A DNA stretch of 13,211 nucleotides from Thalassiosira profunda. Lineage: Eukaryota; Bacillariophyta; Thalassiosirophyceae; Thalassiosirales; Thalassiosiraceae. A program made the translations under genes and the position numbers. The DNA lies in the NCBI GenBank assembly GCA_036939355.1, contig JALLAP010000397.1:1-13211 (forward strand), written 5' to 3'. The notes beneath the pieces were generated by a model. That model was not told the DNA's origin and made no database searches. It saw only the letters and a list, made by a program, of their open reading frames with translations. This document shows positions 7,617 through 13,211 of this stretch, piece after piece (the stretch's first letter is position 1; each line of letters begins with the position of its first letter).

Positions 7617-10332
7617 CTACTTGGGCAAGGACGTGGTCAACGCACGCCACATGAAATCATAACTCAGCGATGTCATGAAAGCCGATTGCTTCAGATCCGC
7701 GGCTCCGCCGTGCCCGCCCTCGATATTCTCATAGTAGAAGACCGGCCACTCCTTTCCTTCACCAAGATCCCACATTTTTTTCACCATTTTCCGGGCATGG
7801 GCCGGGTGCACACGATCGTCTCTGGTTGACGTGGTCAGCAACACATTGGGATACTTCTCCCTCGATTCGTCGATGTTGTGGTATGGCGAATACTTGTAAA
7901 GAAAGTTCTCCCAGTCGTCCGTGTCAGGGTCACCGTACTCGGCCATCCAAGAAGCGCCTGCGAGGAGCTTGTGGTACCTCTGCATATCTAGCAACGGGAC
8001 CGCAATGTGAATGGCTCCGAACAACTCTGGCGCTTGGACAAGCATATTGCCAGTCAGCAGACCGCCATTGGAACCGCCGCGACAAGCCAGGGTCTTGGGG
8101 GTGCAGACTTTGGATGCCACGAGGTGTTCTCCCACTGCAATAAAGTCCTCATAGCTTTTGTTTCGGTTCTCCTTCAATGCGCTTTGGTGCCACTGTGGTC
8201 CGTATTCGCCACCACCACGAATGTTGGCCTCGACGTACACGCCACCCCTCTCCAGCCAACTGATGCCCACAGTAGTAACGTAGCGCGGCCCTAGGGAGAT
8301 TTCGAAGCCCCCGTATCCGTACAAAAGAGTGGGCGTGGAGCCATCCAAAACGAGCCCTTTCTTCGCGATCATGAAATAAGGGACCTCTGTGCCATCCTTG
8401 CTAGTGGCAAACCCTTGCGTAACCTCCAGCTCTGAAGAATCATACATGTGCGGAAGCGATTTCAGCTCTCTCTTGTCCTCGGCGCATTTGCCGGCGTCTG
8501 CCAGGTACATCGTGCTGGGCTGAGTGTAGCTACTCTCGGTCAACCAGAGCAGATCGCTGTCCTTCGGGTCAACAGCACTGGCGCTGGCCGATCGAATTGC
8601 TCCCTCGCTGTCGCCCCCAACAAGCTCAAAAGGTCCTCCGCCCTCACGCATTCTGAAGTACTGCAGCTTCTCCTTGACGTGGTCGAGCGAGTACAGAATC
8701 AGAAAGTTCTTGGTTGTGGAGTAGCCCGCATACGACGTCGACTCGGTCGGTTCGAACAGCACGTGATACTCGAGCTTGGCGCCTGCCTCCTTGGCAGCGC
8801 CCTCGTCGCCATCCTCCCTCGCCTTGCTGAAATCAAAGAAGGCCTCGGCATCAACGTAAATCAAAGAGCCTGATTTGAACGTCTTCGCAGATCCGTTGTC
8901 CGTCCCCGACCAGTCCTCCTTGATGTTGAGAATCAGCCAGCGCCCAAAGAAGGAGGGCGAGGTCTTTGGGTCGATTGCCAGCTTCACGAATGCTTTCTTC
9001 TCATCACCCTTCTTAGCGTAGTAAACAGAGTCGTAGAAGCTGACAGATCTGCTTTGCACTTCGTACATTGCTCCTCCCTCGCGATGAGTTTCATCATAAA
9101 TGTACTGGCCACAGCTGACATCCGTTTCCTCTCCCTGAAACACGATGGGGGCATCTTCAATCTTTGTACCGCGCCTCCACTCTCTGACAGTGCGGGGATA
9201 ACCAGAGGTGGTCATCGAGCCTTCTCCAGTATCCGCACCGACCAGCAGAACGTCGCGCGATTTGTACCTCGCCCGAGTCTTTCCCTCGGGAAGAGCAAAC
9301 CCTTGCTCCTCTCCCTCGGGATCCACAAACGACTCGGTCAGCATATCAAATTCTCGCAGATAGGTGGCATCGGCCCCTCCCCGGGATAGATTGAGCAGCA
9401 CGCGGGTCACCCGGCCCTCGGGCGGCGAGGAGTCCGTGGCTGGCTTGTATCCCGACTTTTCATCGAGGGAGCGAGACAGAGGGACGTACCCCTTCCATAC
9501 CCACGAGATACCCTCCTTCTCGGCCAAAACGTCCAGGTCAAGCACAGTGGTCCACTCTGTGTTGTCGGACTGGTAGGATGCCAGCGTGGTCTTCCTCCAT
9601 ATTCCTTTGGGGTTCTGTCAGATTTATACATATTGTATTGCAATGTATTGCAATTTAACACGGGGAAGGATCAGTGGGGTGCACCACAACATCACGAACC
9701 AGCAATGCATTGCAGAGAGTAAGTGCACCATTGAGAGCCACACATCAGTGCGCAAAAACGGAATAGAAACGCACCTTGGAATCGCGCCAGAAGTTGTACA
9801 AGAGCATGTCCCCCGTCTCATCGTCGTACCCCAGCAGCCTCACATGGGGGATCCGCTCGTCGCTCTCCAGCGCTGCCAACACGCGCTTGTAGGTCTCGGA
9901 GTCGCTGGGATCCCCCAGGTGCGCGAGGCACTTTTCATTTGCACCTTTTGCAAACGCGATGGATTCCTCCGACTCCACCTCCTCGAGGAAGGTGTAGGCG
10001 TCCTCTCCCCTCTCGGCGACCATGGTGGCTTCCTCGGCGGTGGCTTTGAGGGAGTGTTGGTGGCGGTGCAGGAACGGCCGAGGGGCGGAGCCACCTGAAC
10101 CAAAAGCAAAAGTGGACGACGATGCGCCGACGGGAGTGGCGGCACCAGCGATAGCGGCGGGGACGAATGCCGCGGCGGGGGTCGAACGGAACGTGTGCAG
10201 GAGGAAGAGGAGCTCCGCGTTGCGCCTTCGAAGCAGCAGCGGCAGTCGACACAGCATCTCGTAGGAGGCGGCGCCACGCACGAAGAGTGAGGCGAGGACG
10301 ACGAGGAGGAAGAAGGTCGTGGGGGTCTGCAA
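7617..10332 (-). CDS. prolyl oligopeptidase family serine peptidase (S9A), two exons, predicted plastid-targeted
   Basis: Exon 1 is 10332-9775 and exon 2 is 9614-7617, giving 851 aa. The splice joins YNFWRDSK to NPKGIWRKTTLASY, an unbroken match to the conserved N-terminal pattern of the family. The peptidase region begins at about residue 111 (DAYTFLEEVESEES). The beta-propeller spans the middle. The alpha/beta-hydrolase domain carries the nucleophile in GGSNGG (Ser701), the acid in TRDDRVHP (Asp785 or 786) and the base in EGGHGG (His821). Family members cut short peptides after proline or related residues. The N-terminus has a signal-peptide-like segment (FFLLVVLASLFV) and AAAFVP at 53-58, an ASAFAP-like motif, pointing to the complex plastid. 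A second ATG at 10255-10257 (Met26) would give an 826-aa protein with its own hydrophobic segment directly before that motif, and could be the true start. All catalytic residues are present. Confidence 0.93.
9615..9774 (-). other. intron of the prolyl oligopeptidase gene (160 nt)
   Basis: On the minus strand the donor is TCCAAG|GTGCGT and the acceptor is TCTGACAG|AACCCC, in phase 0. The length is not a multiple of three, and without splicing the frame stops a few codons after the donor. Removing it restores the family-conserved sequence. The intron is AT-rich near its 3' end and holds a tandem 10-mer GTATTGCAAT (9635-9654) and the 12-bp palindrome GCAATGCATTGC (9702-9713). Confidence 0.93.
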
Positions 10333-10539
10333 CCAACCATTGAGTAACTCTAAATCGAGCCTAATGTACTAGTTCCGCTGAGTAATAAGGGATACGCAAG
10401 TAGTGATAAAAGAGTTTAGCTGTGCTACGTGTTAGCTCGTTCTGCATTTTTCTCTCATTCACCTTCACCTTCGACTCCCCCCCCCAACCCCCCAGGCGAC
10501 CCCAGCCCACGCCCCAATTGAGTGCACCAGAGCGCAACC
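10333..10539. promoter_or_regulatory. divergent intergenic region, presumed shared promoter
   Basis: These 207 bp lie between the peptidase start (-) and the ankyrin gene start (+). The half near the ankyrin gene is strongly pyrimidine-rich from about 10440, with C runs at 10477-10485 and 10488-10493, and ends in CAG (10493-10495), 45 bp before the ATG. This could be a 5' UTR, an initiator-like region, or the 3' end of a 5' UTR intron. The promoter role is inferred from position. Confidence 0.5.
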
Positions 10540-12642
10540 ATGAGTGATCAGGCGAGCGAGGGCGCCTCCCCGACGTCGGGGGCCGCGTCGTTGCCACCGC
10601 CGGCCGCTTTTCAGCCAGAAACTGCCTCTGCGGGCCGCGGTGTCACGGGTGGGGGTGGTGCGATGTCTGCTGCAGGTGCCCCAGCCATCCCTAATTCAAC
10701 AGAAGCCGCCCACGCTCCAGCAGTTGCAGCCGCTGCCCCAAACCCACAACTGCAAGCGCCGCCACAAATAGGGGGAGCGCCCGTCGCCGGCCTGCCGCTC
10801 CCTCCGAATCCATACCAGATCCACCCTTCCCTGTTGAGTTGGCTAGTCCCTCAGTTGCAGCAGATGACGCCCGAACAACATCAAATGGCATTGACTCAGC
10901 AGCAGCTCGGGCTTCAGCAGATGGCGCAGCAGCAACTTTGGCAGCTGCAGCAGGCGCAAGCTCAGGCTGCCACTGCCAATATACAACGTTCTGGCATGAC
11001 ACAAAATTCAACGGAGGGTTGTTTGGATCAACACACTTGCCCCGAACGGGCGGCGGCCCAATGGGCAATGCTTCAGCAGCAGGTGGTCCAACAAGCCCTT
11101 CAGCAGCAGATGCATCAGGCGGCACAGTTTCAGGCCGCTGTAGCCGCCGCCGTAAACGGCCTGCCTCAGCAACCTTCCTTTCAGCCGGGTTTGTTTCAAG
11201 CTGGAGCTGGGCAGCAACAGATTCCCATTCCGCAACCGTCCCAAAGCATCCAGCAGGCGGCTTATGCTCAACAGGTGGTAGATCCGCTACATGGAATTCC
11301 TGTGGAGGGCATCCAAGCCATCTACCAAGCCGACGAGTCGAATCTAGCCACGAACCAATACGACAGCGACGACGATGGCGAGGGAGGGTTAGGCGATCGG
11401 CCGCTCATCCGCCTCGTGGAGGACCACCACTGGGTCGCCGCACTCCAACGTATTGCCACTCACCCCCGGGAGACCCAGCAGGTGGGCATCCAGGGGCGGA
11501 CCCCGCTTCACGTCGCATGTGATCACGATGCCCCTCCCGCGCTGGTCCAGGCGTTGCTCAACGCCTGGCCGGAAGGGGCGGAGCGGGTGGGGACGAGCCA
11601 GATGAACCCGCTGCACATCACGTGCTCGAGTCCGCACGCGAGCGTGGATGTTGTAAGAGTGCTACTGCAGGGGTGTCGGGACAGCCTGAGGATCACCGGC
11701 GCGAAGGACGTCGACGGGGACACGCCCCTCCACGCTGCGTGCCGGTGCGCCGCCCCGATGGACGTGTTGGTGACGTTACTCCAGGCCAACCCAACAGCGG
11801 TGACGGAGAAGGATTACGAGGGGCTGAACCCGCTGATGCGGCTGTGGGTGCGGTACTTCGTCCTCGTGGGCGAACAGATCATTTCCAACATCGCGCAGCC
11901 GAGCGACATCAATGGCGAACTGGTCGAGGCGTGGCAGAAGAGCTTGCTGCTGCTCCAGGTAATGCACGGCATGGAAAATCCGAGTTCGGAACATAACCAG
12001 TCGGCACCCTTCCGCACGGTCCACGCTGCGTCGTCCGTCGACTGTCCCCGCTGTGTCGTGCGCATTGCCAGGGTCTTGTTTCCGCAAGAGCTGCTCAGCC
12101 GCGACGAGAAGAACCAGCTTCCCATCCACATCGCCGCGGCTGCCCCTGTTTATGCAGTGCACGATTTGCGAGGAGAGGGGTACACCATAGACGACGTCGA
12201 TTTCGACGAGGACCCCGCGGCAAGGGTGGAACGCAACAAAAAGAAGGAATGCAAGTACAAGGAACCCTCGGTATTGAACATTCTTCTCGACGGGGAGCCT
12301 GCGGCTGCGAGAGAACGCGATGCCCATGGTCAGCTGCCCCTCCACGTGGCCATCATGAGAGGCAAGACTCTGGACGAGGGCGTGCAAGCGCTGGTGGACG
12401 CGCATCCCGATGCCTTGACCCAGCCGGACAGCCAGACGAACCTATATCCCTTCATGCTCGCCGCGAGCGTCGGCCGGGGCCGAGGGCACGTGGGCACAAT
12501 ATACGCGTTGTTGCGAGATGCCCCCGATCTCGTCACCATGGCCTTGACCGGAGAGCCGCCGGATGACGAAGAAATGGCGGATCTGGACCGGAAGCCGGCG
12601 GCAGTGGAAATGCCCAGTGATTCCAAGACCGACGATTCTTAA
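10540..12642 (+). CDS. ankyrin-repeat protein with Gln/Ala/Pro-rich N-terminus
   Basis: This is an intronless 700-aa protein starting at ATG 10540 (GCAACCATGAG) and ending at TAA 12640-12642. Residues 1-95 are Pro/Ala/Gly-rich and disordered. Residues about 100-260 are dominated by Gln and Ala (QQQLGLQQMAQQQL and similar), like low-complexity regions of transcription or RNA-granule proteins. A short acidic stretch (DSDDDGEGG, 275-283) precedes the ankyrin part at about 293-665. Recognisable repeat cores are RTPLHVAC (320-327), NPLHITC (356-362), DTPLHAAC (394-401), RTVHAASS (492-499), LPIHIAAA (527-534) and LPLHVAIM (599-606), followed by LYPFMLAA (635-642). The last segments with KTLDEGVQALVDAHPDAL and LYPFMLAA are in the style of the large diatom ankyrin families, based on general familiarity only. 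No catalytic domain or membrane segment is visible. It probably binds protein partners; the partner and process are unknown. Confidence 0.9.
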   Translation: MSDQASEGASPTSGAASLPPPAAFQPETASAGRGVTGGGGAMSAAGAPAIPNSTEAAHAPAVAAAAPNPQLQAPPQIGGAPVAGLPLPPNPYQIHPSLLSWLVPQLQQMTPEQHQMALTQQQLGLQQMAQQQLWQLQQAQAQAATANIQRSGMTQNSTEGCLDQHTCPERAAAQWAMLQQQVVQQALQQQMHQAAQFQAAVAAAVNGLPQQPSFQPGLFQAGAGQQQIPIPQPSQSIQQAAYAQQVVDPLHGIPVEGIQAIYQADESNLATNQYDSDDDGEGGLGDRPLIRLVEDHHWVAALQRIATHPRETQQVGIQGRTPLHVACDHDAPPALVQALLNAWPEGAERVGTSQMNPLHITCSSPHASVDVVRVLLQGCRDSLRITGAKDVDGDTPLHAACRCAAPMDVLVTLLQANPTAVTEKDYEGLNPLMRLWVRYFVLVGEQIISNIAQPSDINGELVEAWQKSLLLLQVMHGMENPSSEHNQSAPFRTVHAASSVDCPRCVVRIARVLFPQELLSRDEKNQLPIHIAAAAPVYAVHDLRGEGYTIDDVDFDEDPAARVERNKKKECKYKEPSVLNILLDGEPAAARERDAHGQLPLHVAIMRGKTLDEGVQALVDAHPDALTQPDSQTNLYPFMLAASVGRGRGHVGTIYALLRDAPDLVTMALTGEPPDDEEMADLDRKPAAVEMPSDSKTDDS

Positions 12643-12867
12643 ACGAAGGTTCTTCGGAGCAATCTGGGTGCTAAGAATAGATGCCAGTGTAAACTGCCCG
12701 TGCATCAGATGTCTCTAAACCGCAATCAACACATCCTAAAGTTACATGCACTACAAAATTGCAGGGCATTCATCATCTTGTCTTGACAGTTCCATCCCTG
12801 TTCAATAATTCCCTCCTCTGATTCTCCCCAGGCCCGCGCAAAATCCCACGCCCCGTTAAGGTACGTG
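12643..12867. other. 225-bp convergent intergenic region
   Basis: The region lies between the ankyrin gene stop (+) and the stop of the partial minus-strand gene. It should contain both 3' UTRs. It is less GC-rich than the neighbouring genes. I see no reading frame, RNA gene or clear repeat in it. Confidence 0.6.
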
Positions 12868-13211
12868 CTAGCGATAGGGGTATGGGGGCGGAGGATCGCT
12901 CCTGGCAGCTTGGAACGCTGCGAACTGCGCCGCAAAGCTCGTTTGCGCTGGTTGGCTTGGGGCCGCGGCTGCCGCCATGCCAGGGGCTCCTTGAGGAGCA
13001 AGGTTGCCCTGATTCACAGCGTGTCCCATCCCCGCCCTCTGGAGGAGGTTGACGGCATTATTGATTTCTGCGGCAGTGGGAGCTGCCTGGGGAGCTGCCG
13101 GGGGCGCACCGGCCCCGAAGGCGTTCGTCAGCATATCCCGCATCTGATCGCGCATTTGGTTGGAGTGGTAGGCTGTGGCGGCCACGAAGCCAGCGGCGAA
13201 GTTTGCATCGG
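12868..13211 (-). CDS. C-terminal part of an Ala/Pro/Gln-rich protein (5' end beyond window)
   Basis: The frame is open from the window edge (first complete codon 13209-13207) to TAG at 12870-12868, giving 113 residues, and has no compelling start inside the window. It reads DANFAAGFVAATAYH, then a possible short helix with the repeated triplet MRD (NQMRDQMRDML), and then Ala/Pro/Gly/Gln-rich sequence. It ends in DPPPPYPYR, which contains a PPxY motif that WW domains can bind. No domain is recognised. The low-complexity composition makes prediction less secure, but no stop interrupts the frame and the C-terminus looks natural. Confidence 0.6.
   Translation of the reverse strand, partial: DANFAAGFVAATAYHSNQMRDQMRDMLTNAFGAGAPPAAPQAAPTAAEINNAVNLLQRAGMGHAVNQGNLAPQGAPGMAAAAAPSQPAQTSFAAQFAAFQAARSDPPPPYPYR

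Noticed and set aside
9586..10098. Plus-strand frame of 170 codons across the peptidase intron and exon 1
   Set aside because: It is opposite a well-supported exon and intron of the peptidase gene and shows no domain.
1..13211. Search for tRNA, rRNA, CRISPR arrays, transposon ends, or a bacterial-type defence or biosynthetic system
   Set aside because: I found no cloverleaf, regular spacer array, terminal inverted repeats or recombinase motif by eye. The gene content and introns are those of ordinary eukaryotic nuclear DNA.

Overview
This is nuclear DNA of a photosynthetic eukaryote, most likely an ochrophyte (stramenopile) alga such as a diatom or a close relative. The reasons are short spliceosomal introns with GT...AG ends (72, 66 and 160 nt), Kozak-like ATG starts, and no ribosome binding sites or operons. 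Two genes carry N-terminal signal peptides followed by ASAFAP-like plastid motifs (ASLAPT and AAAFVP). One gene encodes an ankyrin protein with the repeat style I associate with diatom genomes. The DNA is GC-rich apart from one AT-rich repeat tract. The species cannot be named from sequence alone.

Layout, left to right. 1-89: the last 28 codons of a + strand gene. 90-504: intergenic, with a degenerate AT-rich tandem repeat at about 305-447. 505-2742 (+): a three-exon long coiled-coil protein whose frame is broken by one in-frame TAG at 1609-1611. 2812-5364 (-): an intronless 850-aa DEAD-box RNA helicase with a secretory-type N-terminus and a C-terminal SAP-like domain. 5622-7547 (+): a 641-aa histidine-phosphatase-like protein with a plastid presequence, a twin-arginine thylakoid signal, no visible catalytic histidines, a charged helix, a membrane segment and an acidic tail. 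7617-10332 (-): a two-exon prolyl oligopeptidase (S9A) of 851 aa with an intact catalytic triad and a plastid-type presequence. 10540-12642 (+): a 700-aa Gln/Ala-rich ankyrin protein. 12868-13211 (-): the C-terminal end of an Ala/Pro-rich protein that runs off the window.

The six main genes alternate strictly in strand. Convergent pairs are separated by 69, 69 and 225 bp, and divergent pairs by 257 and 207 bp that must hold both promoters. Two neighbours, the phosphatase-like protein and the peptidase, look like nucleus-encoded proteins of the complex plastid, and the helicase may be a third. Nothing indicates an operon-like system, a mobile element, a tRNA or a CRISPR array. The most unusual items are the phosphatase-like thylakoid protein with a lost active site, and the single stop codon inside an otherwise continuous coiled-coil frame.
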